7,792 bases of DNA, taken from positions 1 through 7,792 of the forward strand of contig JAHFBS010000037.1 of assembly GCA_023249895.1 (NCBI GenBank). Reading direction: 5' to 3'. The DNA is from a bacterium. Lineage in GTDB: Bacteria > Babelota > Babeliae > Babelales > RVW-14. This document shows positions 1-5,845 of this stretch, piece after piece. The stretch's first letter is position 1, and the number at the start of each line of letters is the position of its first letter. Position numbers and translations under genes: made by a program. Below the pieces are notes generated by a model, which was given only the letters and a program-made list of their open reading frames with translations, did no database searches and had not been told where the DNA came from.

Positions 1-947
1 TAGAGCTGCGGAAATCTTGACTCAAAATCAGAACAAAAGATCACATCGCCATTGGGCAAAAAGCATGGGGAAGAGTTATTCCCACCATTATGCGTCAATG
101 GTTTAAAGGTTCGTTTCTTGTTTGTTTTGCTCTCAATTTGGTCATAAAAATAAATCTCTGAATTTTGTTTTCCCGAAAGACATAAAACAGCTTTTGTTCC
201 ATCCGGTGAAAATGATGGCTGCATATTAAGGCCATCAAATGAACAAACCACTTTATGCTGCCGCGTTTTTATATCACACGACATCAGTCGCCCATTGCTC
301 CGCGTAAACTGTGAATAAAAAAGCACCGGAGCTTGTGAATGCCAACGAGGCGCCGTGTTAATAGTTTTTGCTTGCGCAACAATCTTTTCGAGTTTGCAGG
401 CATAGTCAGCAACACACACCACTTTATGGCGTGATGAAATAGATTTGCAATACGCCAACGAACTTAACATTGGCCCTTTTTTACCGGTAAGCGCAGGGAG
501 GATCTCATCGCTCAGGGCATGAATGGTATGGATAAGCGAAGCACGTTGTAAGGGCACGGTTTTTTCAAAAAGCACGGTTCCTGCTGATGTCTCTTTGACC
601 ACAAGATTAAGCTCACCCTGCTCGGCAGACTTGCTTAAATGGCGTACTTGTACACAAAGAAGCGTTCCCTCATTAAATAGCTTTTTCAAAAGAGCATCGC
701 CGACCTGTCCATTATAAGCACCAAGCTCAACATCAAGCTGATCACTAAATTCAAGATCAAACCGCGCAATATGCGCAATTTTACTAAGCATTTCGCTATC
801 AGGTCCACTCAGCAACATGCGACATTTAACTTTGCTATATTGTCGTACAGGATTATGAATCTCAAACGAAAGATCGGGCGTCAGCTGCGCACTCAGACTC
901 ATTACTACCATTCCCATCAACCACGTACAGCATCGCAACAATCTCAT
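1..947 (-). CDS. tolB: TolB, periplasmic beta-propeller of the Tol-Pal system (3' end beyond the window)
   Basis: The minus strand reads open for 315 codons from ATG at 947 to the left edge. Residues 1-20 form a signal peptide (short basic start, hydrophobic core, cleavage probably after SLSA), so the product is exported to the periplasm. Residues 22-160 match the TolB N-terminal domain: ALSDEILPALTGKKGP at 144-159 is the family's conserved SDE...LTG.KG segment, followed by the AYC strand. The beta-propeller starts near 175; PSFSPDGTKAV at 244-254 is the classic propeller repeat motif, with a second, weaker copy (SPCFLPNGD) at 293-301. In the family, TolB binds TolA through its N terminus and Pal through the propeller. 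About 315 of the usual roughly 430 residues are present. GGAG at 954-957 lies 6 nt before the ATG. The gene begins 15 bp after the TolA-like gene, so it is operonic. The identification is firm from motifs plus gene order. Confidence 0.9.
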   Translation of the reverse strand, partial: MRLLRCCTWLMGMVVMSLSAQLTPDLSFEIHNPVRQYSKVKCRMLLSGPDSEMLSKIAHIARFDLEFSDQLDVELGAYNGQVGDALLKKLFNEGTLLCVQVRHLSKSAEQGELNLVVKETSAGTVLFEKTVPLQRASLIHTIHALSDEILPALTGKKGPMLSSLAYCKSISSRHKVVCVADYACKLEKIVAQAKTINTAPRWHSQAPVLFYSQFTRSNGRLMSCDIKTRQHKVVCSFDGLNMQPSFSPDGTKAVLCLSGKQNSEIYFYDQIESKTNKKRTFKPLTHNGGNNSSPCFLPNGDVIFCSDFESRFPQL

Positions 948-962
948 AAGAATCTCCGAACG

Positions 963-1970
963 CTATTGGCGAAAATCAATTTTGAACTGTTTGCCCCATA
1001 ATGATTTATCGAACTGAAAATTTTTGGCAACTCGTATGATACTTAAATCGTAAATCACGACATCAGATCGCTTAAGAAATTCAAAATTTTCTATGCCACC
1101 TTCAGTCCCTACCGTAAACATAACCGTACAAATCGTTCCTTTTGGAACTCCCAATGGCGGACGCCATAATCTATCAACCTCGCGTTGGACGTGACGTTGA
1201 TAAATAATTAGATCTTTTTGATCATAACTGCCAATCAGATTAAACCCAGCATAATCGGCCGTATTATCGCTCGGCACATCTTCATTCTGCGCACATTCAC
1301 TTTCGGGCATTTGATCATCGGGAAGAAGCGGTTCTTCAGTCTGGCATGCAATACTTTGTTCGGATTTGTCTGATATTTTGGCTTTGGGTTCATTTATTTT
1401 TTCTGGTTCTTTAATCGTTTTTTCTTCTACTAGTGAGGCAACATTTATAGGTTCGACCTGTTGTTGTTCTTTCTGTTCATTATGCGCAACCTTAACTTCT
1501 TTGGTATGCGGGACAGCATGCTTTTTTGCCTTCTTGATGCGTGCCGGTTTTTTGTGCGCAATTTTAATATCATCTGCAAGCTCAGGAACTACTGATGCCT
1601 GCTCAGGAACGGCAATTGCACGTTGGGCTTTATGCACACGCTGTTTGCGAGGGTTCTGCTTTTTTATTGATTTTGCATAGCTTTTTTTATGCATGTCACG
1701 CGTATGATGATTTTTTACTGTTCGCTGATGCACCCTTTGATGCGCATGCGCTTGTGCTCTGTGATGAATTTTGCAGCGACGTGGTGAGCCTACAAAGGGA
1801 ACAGCCTTGAGTTCTTTGTACGAAACAAACGAAGGCTTGCGTGAATGTGCGCCAAAAACAATAAAAGATTTTTTTATTCTGCTATCAAAGTAGCTAACAA
1901 CACACGCAAAAATTAATAATCCAAGATGGAATGCAAACGATCCTACAAGATATTTTTTAAGTAGTTCCAC
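963..1970 (-). CDS. TolA/TonB-like envelope-spanning protein with His-rich charged linker
   Basis: This is the TolA position of a Tol operon. A TolA protein is anchored in the inner membrane by one helix and reaches across the periplasm to link the TolQR motor to TolB/Pal. With GTG at 1970 as start the protein has 335 residues: one transmembrane helix at about 8-28 with a short cytoplasmic N terminus, a long linker at about 30-240, and a TonB/TolA C-terminal-type domain at about 252-335. In that domain RHVQREVDRLWRPP (259-272) and the FTVGTEGGIENFEFLKRS stretch resemble the fold's helix and first strands. The linker is basic and His-rich at about 63-165, then acidic at about 175-240. An alternative start is TTG at 1979 (three residues longer), limited upstream by an in-frame TGA. 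GTG is preferred because GGA lies 9 nt before it but only touches the TTG. It could be called TonB by domain; the tolQR/tolB context favours a TolA role. Confidence 0.82.
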   Translation of the reverse strand: MELLKKYLVGSFAFHLGLLIFACVVSYFDSRIKKSFIVFGAHSRKPSFVSYKELKAVPFVGSPRRCKIHHRAQAHAHQRVHQRTVKNHHTRDMHKKSYAKSIKKQNPRKQRVHKAQRAIAVPEQASVVPELADDIKIAHKKPARIKKAKKHAVPHTKEVKVAHNEQKEQQQVEPINVASLVEEKTIKEPEKINEPKAKISDKSEQSIACQTEEPLLPDDQMPESECAQNEDVPSDNTADYAGFNLIGSYDQKDLIIYQRHVQREVDRLWRPPLGVPKGTICTVMFTVGTEGGIENFEFLKRSDVVIYDLSIIRVAKNFQFDKSLWGKQFKIDFRQ

Positions 1971-1989
1971 AGTGCACAATCCATATCAT

Positions 1990-2397
1990 TTATGCAGGCC
2001 GCGTTGACATAGCAACAAACCGAACACCCGCCTGTTTCAGTTCATCAACAATTTCAATAACTTTGCCATACGACACTTTTTCATCAGCCCGCACATAGAC
2101 AGGAATATCTTCTTTATGTTGTGCTAATGATCTACGTACCTGCGCGATCAAAGCATCATGCGTCACCGGATACGTATTTAAAAATAATTTATTTTCTTTA
2201 TTGATCGTAACGACAAGCTCTTGCGACGCACCAACTTCTTTGCTTTTGCCAAACGGCAAATCAACACGGATGCCATTTTGTACCATTGGTGCTGCAACAA
2301 TAAAAATAACGAGCAACACACAAAATGTATCAATTAACGGCGTCAGCACAATCTCAGGAGCCATCATTTTTTTGAGACGATTTCTTCGTATACGCAT
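1990..2397 (-). CDS. tolR: TolR/ExbD family proton-channel subunit
   Basis: TolR pairs with TolQ in the inner membrane to turn the proton motive force into movement of TolA. From ATG at 2397 the protein has 135 residues, typical of the ExbD/TolR family. The N terminus is basic (MRIRRNRLKK), followed by one transmembrane helix at about 14-35 reading PEIVLTPLIDTFCVLLVIF. Asp23 there is the family's essential proton-carrying aspartate; E. coli TolR also has it at position 23. The rest is the small periplasmic domain, ending with the usual strand-helix-strand (VYVRADEKVSYGKVIEIVDEL, then FVAMSTR). TTG at 2400 is in frame but sits too close to the AGG at 2404-2406, which is 6 nt from the ATG, so the ATG is preferred. 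It starts 7 bp after the tolQ stop. ExbD is the alternative family name; operon context supports TolR. Confidence 0.93.
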   Translation of the reverse strand: MRIRRNRLKKMMAPEIVLTPLIDTFCVLLVIFIVAAPMVQNGIRVDLPFGKSKEVGASQELVVTINKENKLFLNTYPVTHDALIAQVRRSLAQHKEDIPVYVRADEKVSYGKVIEIVDELKQAGVRFVAMSTRPA

Positions 2398-2404
2398 CAA
2401 GAGC

Positions 2405-3121
2405 CTATCGTAGGAATGTTTGTTTGGTCACTACTACAAACCGCTCACCAATTTCGCTCAAGCCAAATTCAAGTTTGCGAAGCTCATGTGAAAAATAATG
2501 AAAGGCAACCAAAGCTGGAATAGCAACCACCAGGCCCGCCAATGTTACCACCAAAGCTTCCGCCATACCGGGTGCAACAGTTGCAATATCAGCAGATTTT
2601 TCTTGGCTAATATCGACAAATGCATGAATAAGGCCCCAGATAGTACCAAATAATCCTATCAGTGGCGAGGCTGCAGCGCTTGTTCCAAGAATAGGAAGAT
2701 ATGTTTCTTCCTCAAGAGCTACTGCATCTATTGCCTGTCCTAATGCAAGCTCAAGATCATCAAGATCTTTAGACGTCAAAGAAATATGGCCGTTACCAGT
2801 TTCAGTATCGGCTTTTGATGGATTATTACGATCAATAAGCAATCGGGCCTCAAGCAAGCCACGCATAATAACTTTGCCACCCGCACTATCTTGAAACTCT
2901 CTGCCCAATACAATCATTTCGTTAAAATTTTTAACCGAGCGCAAACGATGTAACAAAAGTTCAAGACGACGGCGTTGGTTACGAAACGAAACATATTTGA
3001 GCGCTACAATAGCAAGACACACAATCGACAAACAAAAAAGGCCAATAAGAATGAGTATTGCCACCCAATCCATTTGTCGAATCAATTGCCAGATGGCGCC
3101 TTTGAAAAATGTAAATTCCAT
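2405..3121 (-). CDS. tolQ: TolQ/ExbB/MotA family proton-channel subunit
   Basis: TolQ is the multi-helix inner-membrane subunit that forms the proton-driven motor with TolR. The 238-residue length is close to E. coli TolQ (230). Transmembrane helices are visible at about 19-42, 143-167 and 184-208, with a large cytoplasmic segment between the first two, as the family requires. GLFGTIWG at 156-163 in helix 2 is the family signature. GMAEAL at 185-190 and the threonine of VVTLAGLVVAIPA (191-203) are the conserved helix-3 residues. A segment at about 98-122 (DRNNPSKADTETGNGHISL) is polar and poorly conserved. ATG at 3121 has a good ribosome site, AAGGA at 3130-3134, 8 nt upstream. It is the first gene of the leftward tolQ-tolR-tolA-tolB unit, so the operon promoter should lie just upstream, in 3122-3295. 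ExbB is the other possible name. Confidence 0.93.
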   Translation of the reverse strand: MEFTFFKGAIWQLIRQMDWVAILILIGLFCLSIVCLAIVALKYVSFRNQRRRLELLLHRLRSVKNFNEMIVLGREFQDSAGGKVIMRGLLEARLLIDRNNPSKADTETGNGHISLTSKDLDDLELALGQAIDAVALEEETYLPILGTSAAASPLIGLFGTIWGLIHAFVDISQEKSADIATVAPGMAEALVVTLAGLVVAIPALVAFHYFSHELRKLEFGLSEIGERFVVVTKQTFLR

Positions 3122-3192
3122 AACACAATTCCTTTTCTCTCATTTTATGATTGTGCTCTTTGTGATGGACCGCGTCCCCACCGACAAGCTTT

Positions 3193-3221
3193 AGTATAGA
3201 AAAAATGAGTGCTCAAATAAA
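3193..3221 (-). promoter_or_regulatory. Candidate promoter of the tol operon
   Basis: On the minus strand a good -10 box, TATACT, occupies 3193-3198. It lies 17 bp from a weak -35, TTTATT, at 3216-3221. Transcription would start near 3186 and leave a 5' leader of about 65 nt before tolQ. That leader contains a short palindrome, GGACCGCGTCC, at 3167-3177. The assignment rests on the -10 box and on being the only sizeable gap upstream of tolQ. Confidence 0.4.
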
Positions 3222-3235
3222 CCTTTGAGAAATTC

Positions 3236-3265
3236 TTGACTCACCAGGGCATACGGCATCATCTT
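3236..3265 (+). promoter_or_regulatory. Candidate promoter of the secreted-protein genes
   Basis: TTGACT at 3236-3241 matches five of six bases of the -35 consensus. The best -10 at an acceptable distance is the weak CATCTT at 3260-3265, 18 bp downstream. It would drive the two plus-strand genes starting at 3296. The -35 is convincing and the -10 is not, so the exact promoter remains uncertain. Confidence 0.35.
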
Positions 3266-3283
3266 AACCATAAGTAGGGTTAC

Positions 3284-3290
3284 AAAGGAG
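3284..3290 (+). promoter_or_regulatory. Strong ribosome binding site fixing the start at 3296
   Basis: AAAGGAG lies 5 nt before ATG 3296. It is the closest to a full Shine-Dalgarno sequence in the window, clearly stronger than the sites of the tol genes. It settles the start codon and suggests efficient translation of the first secreted protein. Confidence 0.7.
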
Positions 3291-3295
3291 AAAAT

Positions 3296-4849
3296 ATGAA
3301 AAATTCGATATTATTTATCTTGGTTATTATCACGTGCACAAACTCGTACCGCTTGCCAGCCATGCCTGGGGCTCCCACAACTCCTGGTGTCTATTCATCA
3401 AATGAAGATACGACTGCAAACAATGACATCAATGCTTTTCAAGCAAGTGTTTTTTCGGCACTTACCACTGGTGCGGCACAAGCAAGTATTGCCACATTGA
3501 GTGATCAGTTTTCAAAAATGATTACCCCTCTTTTAACTAACGTTCCGTATTCGCTTGAAACACTTATCAATGCGCAAAATAGACTCGACAATTTTGTATC
3601 AGCACTCACCAGCCTTAAAACAAATTTGCCCTCTTCTGATGCACGCACATCAACCATCACATCTAAACTTTCTACGCTCAATAGCCAGCGCTCGACACTC
3701 AATAAACGCATAACTGATCAGCAAACGCTGTCAAACACGATGATCACCATACGAAATTTGTCCATCGACACAAATTTTCGCACACGAATAGATAAATTGA
3801 GAGTGCTTGATATCAATAAAAATACGCTTGATGCGCTTAAGGTTACCTACCTCAATGATTTAAATGATTTGCTCACTTATGCACAAAGTAAAAGCGCCAC
3901 CGAACAATCAGAAATTCGTTCACTCATCAATAGCGTAATGGACAAATTCAAAAATCAAATCTACACCACCAAAGATCAGCAAGATCAATCGCCAATTTTC
4001 CAGCAACTGGAACAACTTCATGCCAAAGCAACACAGCCTGTATCGGCACCTGCAGCCGCAACACCAGTACCAGGAGCTGCCCTTGTTCCACCAACCATGG
4101 GAGTCACGCCACCGCCAACACCGGTAATACCAGCCGCAATAACCGCCGCTCCGGCTCTAGGAGCACCAATAACGCCTGTGCCAACAACTGTCGCCACAGC
4201 TGTCCCAGCACCAACACCACAACTAAGCCCACTCCAAACCAAAATAGAAGACATCAAAAAACGTACACTGCTCAATGAAAAGCTAAGCCTTGCTAAAGAA
4301 CTTTTGAATATGATTAAAGAAGAAACAACGCGTGACGACCGTCAAAGTGTTTTCAATCTTTTCAAGGATATTGAATCAGGCTTTTTAAAAATGACCAAAG
4401 CTGATATCGAAATGCTTCTGACGTTTCTTAAAGATAATCTAAAAACTAATAGTTTTATGACCGATTTTGTAAAAGATATTGATGGGCTTATTACCGAACT
4501 TGCTGAAGCAAAAGAGCAATCAGGCGACGCTGGAACACTTTTAAGTTCGCTTAAAACCAAGATTGCCTCATTTAGTACCGATACATCTGGAGCTCTTGAT
4601 GCAGCTCTTTATGCATTAAAACTTCTTGAACAAAATAAACTACCGCCTGAAGAACAAAAGCTTGAACAACCAGGTGTTGCAAAACCAACAGCCACAACGG
4701 CAACGCCATCATCAGTCACACAAACTTCTGCGGTACAACCAGCTATGATATCGCCAACTACGCCGCCAGGAGCTCCAGTGCCACCAGCAATCACAGCACC
4801 AACACCCATGCTCCCTCCCCCACCGGTAGCACTACCAGCAGCAGCTTAA
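3296..4849 (+). CDS. Secreted modular protein of unknown function with Pro/Ala/Thr-rich linkers
   Basis: I do not recognise this 517-residue protein. Residues 1-17 (MKNSILFILVIITCTNS) look like a signal peptide. Cys14 lacks a proper lipobox, so a lipoprotein is unlikely. Four blocks follow: a polar, Ser/Thr/Leu/Asn-rich helical module at about 42-245 with heptad-like spacing (for example LNSQRSTLNKRI); a Pro/Ala/Thr/Val-rich linker at about 247-312; a second helical, more charged module at about 313-448; and a second Pro-rich tail at about 460-517 ending in PPPPVALPAAA. No catalytic motif or transmembrane segment beyond the signal is seen. The layout suggests an exported structural or adhesive protein in the periplasm or on the surface, which is inference. 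It is divergent from the tol operon, and the next gene, similar in style, starts 24 bp later, so the two are probably co-transcribed. Confidence 0.75.
   Translation: MKNSILFILVIITCTNSYRLPAMPGAPTTPGVYSSNEDTTANNDINAFQASVFSALTTGAAQASIATLSDQFSKMITPLLTNVPYSLETLINAQNRLDNFVSALTSLKTNLPSSDARTSTITSKLSTLNSQRSTLNKRITDQQTLSNTMITIRNLSIDTNFRTRIDKLRVLDINKNTLDALKVTYLNDLNDLLTYAQSKSATEQSEIRSLINSVMDKFKNQIYTTKDQQDQSPIFQQLEQLHAKATQPVSAPAAATPVPGAALVPPTMGVTPPPTPVIPAAITAAPALGAPITPVPTTVATAVPAPTPQLSPLQTKIEDIKKRTLLNEKLSLAKELLNMIKEETTRDDRQSVFNLFKDIESGFLKMTKADIEMLLTFLKDNLKTNSFMTDFVKDIDGLITELAEAKEQSGDAGTLLSSLKTKIASFSTDTSGALDAALYALKLLEQNKLPPEEQKLEQPGVAKPTATTATPSSVTQTSAVQPAMISPTTPPGAPVPPAITAPTPMLPPPPVALPAAA
4034..4231 (+). 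repeat. Low-complexity Pro/Ala/Thr linker coding region, first
   Basis: This stretch encodes residues 247-312 of the first secreted protein. It is a run of Pro, Ala, Thr and Val built from repeated CCA/GCA/ACA-type codons (PVSAPAAATPVPGAAL and similar). There is no strict repeat unit. It separates two helical modules and resembles flexible or extended linkers of exported proteins. Confidence 0.6.
4673..4846 (+). repeat. Low-complexity Pro-rich tail coding region, second
   Basis: This stretch encodes residues 460-517, the C-terminal tail of the first secreted protein. It is rich in Pro, Ala, Thr, Ser and Val and ends with a run of four prolines and three alanines. It is compositionally like the linker at 4034-4231 and the N-terminal region of the next gene. 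Confidence 0.6.
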
Positions 4850-4873
4850 TTTTCAAAAGAAGAGGGAATAGTC

Positions 4874-5845
4874 ATGAAGTTCAGCAGATTATTTAATACA
4901 ATCGCACAAAGCTTAATGCTATGCAGCACCATCAACTTGTACGCAGACACGCTTGCAGTGCCATCAGTTCCACCTCCACCACCAGCACAATCACCAACGG
5001 TAGCAGTGCCAGTCTCCATAGCGAAAACCACACCAACTACCTCATCGCCATCAACTCAAATTCCCGCACCAAAACCCATATCAGGAGTTTCCATAACTCC
5101 GTTGACGTCGCCTACGCCAACACTTTCTGATCCACAAAGTCTTTCGATCGCAACATTATTGGGACTCAATGCACAGTATTATTACAACAATCGTTTCGAC
5201 AAAATTGTCGCCATGGGAACTGATCCTGAAAAACGTACTCCCGCTTTTGAGCAAAGCATTTTGAGTGACTTTAAAAAAATGCTTCAATTATTTGAAAAGG
5301 CAAAAACTCTGCCTCTTTTTTCAACGCTTTTTGCCACACGCAAATTCGGCGAACGCGCAATAGACGCACTCAATCTAACCATCACTATCCTTGAGGCAAA
5401 AGCATCACCGATGGAAAAACAAGTTGAGGCATTTCCTAAACTTCTTAACAATTTCATGGATCTTTTCGCCAAATATAAAGAGTTTGGAATGGACTTGCGT
5501 GCAGAAAAATCACTTTTTATGAATGCCATCACCGACTTTATAAACAACCGTAACAGCGCATCATCAGAAACGTTACAAAAATTAAAGACATTTTTATTGG
5601 ATGCCCCAACTATCGCATTCAAAGAGAGCACAGAACAAACCCCCTTTAACAATAAAGACCGAGAAAAATTTGATGCATGGCTGCCAAAAGTTGAAACAGC
5701 CATCAGATTGGCAGAAACGAATCAAGCACTTATGGCTCTTGATAACAAGACAAAATATCAAACTTCTTTATCATGGCACAGGGCAAGAGTGCGTCGCTTG
5801 AGTTCATCCAAATCTTTGAGGCCTTCTTCAAGCTGTATGCGATAA
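4874..5845 (+). CDS. Second secreted Pro-rich protein of unknown function, C terminus runs antisense into cca
   Basis: I do not recognise this 323-residue protein. ATG at 4874 has AGAGGG at 4861-4866 as ribosome site, 7 nt upstream. Residues 1-24 are a probable signal peptide, cleaved near LYA. Residues 26-84 are Pro/Ser/Thr/Val-rich, including five consecutive prolines at 33-37. Residues 88-295 form a helical, Lys/Phe/Leu-rich module (for example ILSDFKKMLQLFEKAK and FPKLLNNFMDLFAKYK). The style matches the upstream gene: export signal, Pro-rich region, helical module. The last 28 residues (296-323) are read from DNA that is antisense to the end of the CCA enzyme gene. They are Ser/Arg-rich with Trp and Cys, unlike the rest of the protein. 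A single base at 5759 separates the present CAA codon from a TAA stop, so the natural end may be at residue 295. Function is unknown; an exported envelope or surface protein is likely. Confidence 0.72.
   Translation: MKFSRLFNTIAQSLMLCSTINLYADTLAVPSVPPPPPAQSPTVAVPVSIAKTTPTTSSPSTQIPAPKPISGVSITPLTSPTPTLSDPQSLSIATLLGLNAQYYYNNRFDKIVAMGTDPEKRTPAFEQSILSDFKKMLQLFEKAKTLPLFSTLFATRKFGERAIDALNLTITILEAKASPMEKQVEAFPKLLNNFMDLFAKYKEFGMDLRAEKSLFMNAITDFINNRNSASSETLQKLKTFLLDAPTIAFKESTEQTPFNNKDREKFDAWLPKVETAIRLAETNQALMALDNKTKYQTSLSWHRARVRRLSSSKSLRPSSSCMR
4949..5125 (+). repeat. Low-complexity Pro/Ser/Thr region coding, third
   Basis: This stretch encodes residues 26-84 of the second secreted protein, directly after its signal peptide. 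It uses mostly CCA, ACA/ACC, TCA and GTA/GTT codons. It mirrors the Pro-rich tail that ends about 100 bp upstream in the preceding gene. Confidence 0.55.

Noticed and set aside
3309..3346. Lipoprotein signal in the first secreted protein because of Cys14.
   Set aside because: The residues before the cysteine (VIIT) do not fit the lipobox, so a normal signal peptide is more likely.
4018..4275. A Gly/Val/Ala-rich open frame on the minus strand.
   Set aside because: It is the reverse reading of the Pro/Ala/Thr linker codons; such runs automatically give long antisense frames.
4034..5125. Possible tandem repeat or CRISPR-like array in the Pro-rich coding stretches.
   Set aside because: There is no constant repeat unit or regular spacing, only low-complexity codon usage in frame with the genes.
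5284..5703. A 139-codon open frame on the minus strand, opposite the second secreted-protein gene.
   Set aside because: It is antisense to a gene with a signal peptide and good ribosome site, has no family motif, and looks like a frame left open by codon bias.
5737..5750. TCTTGATAACAAGA hairpin as a terminator between the convergent genes.
   Set aside because: The stem is only 5 bp and AT-rich, with no following T-run on either strand.
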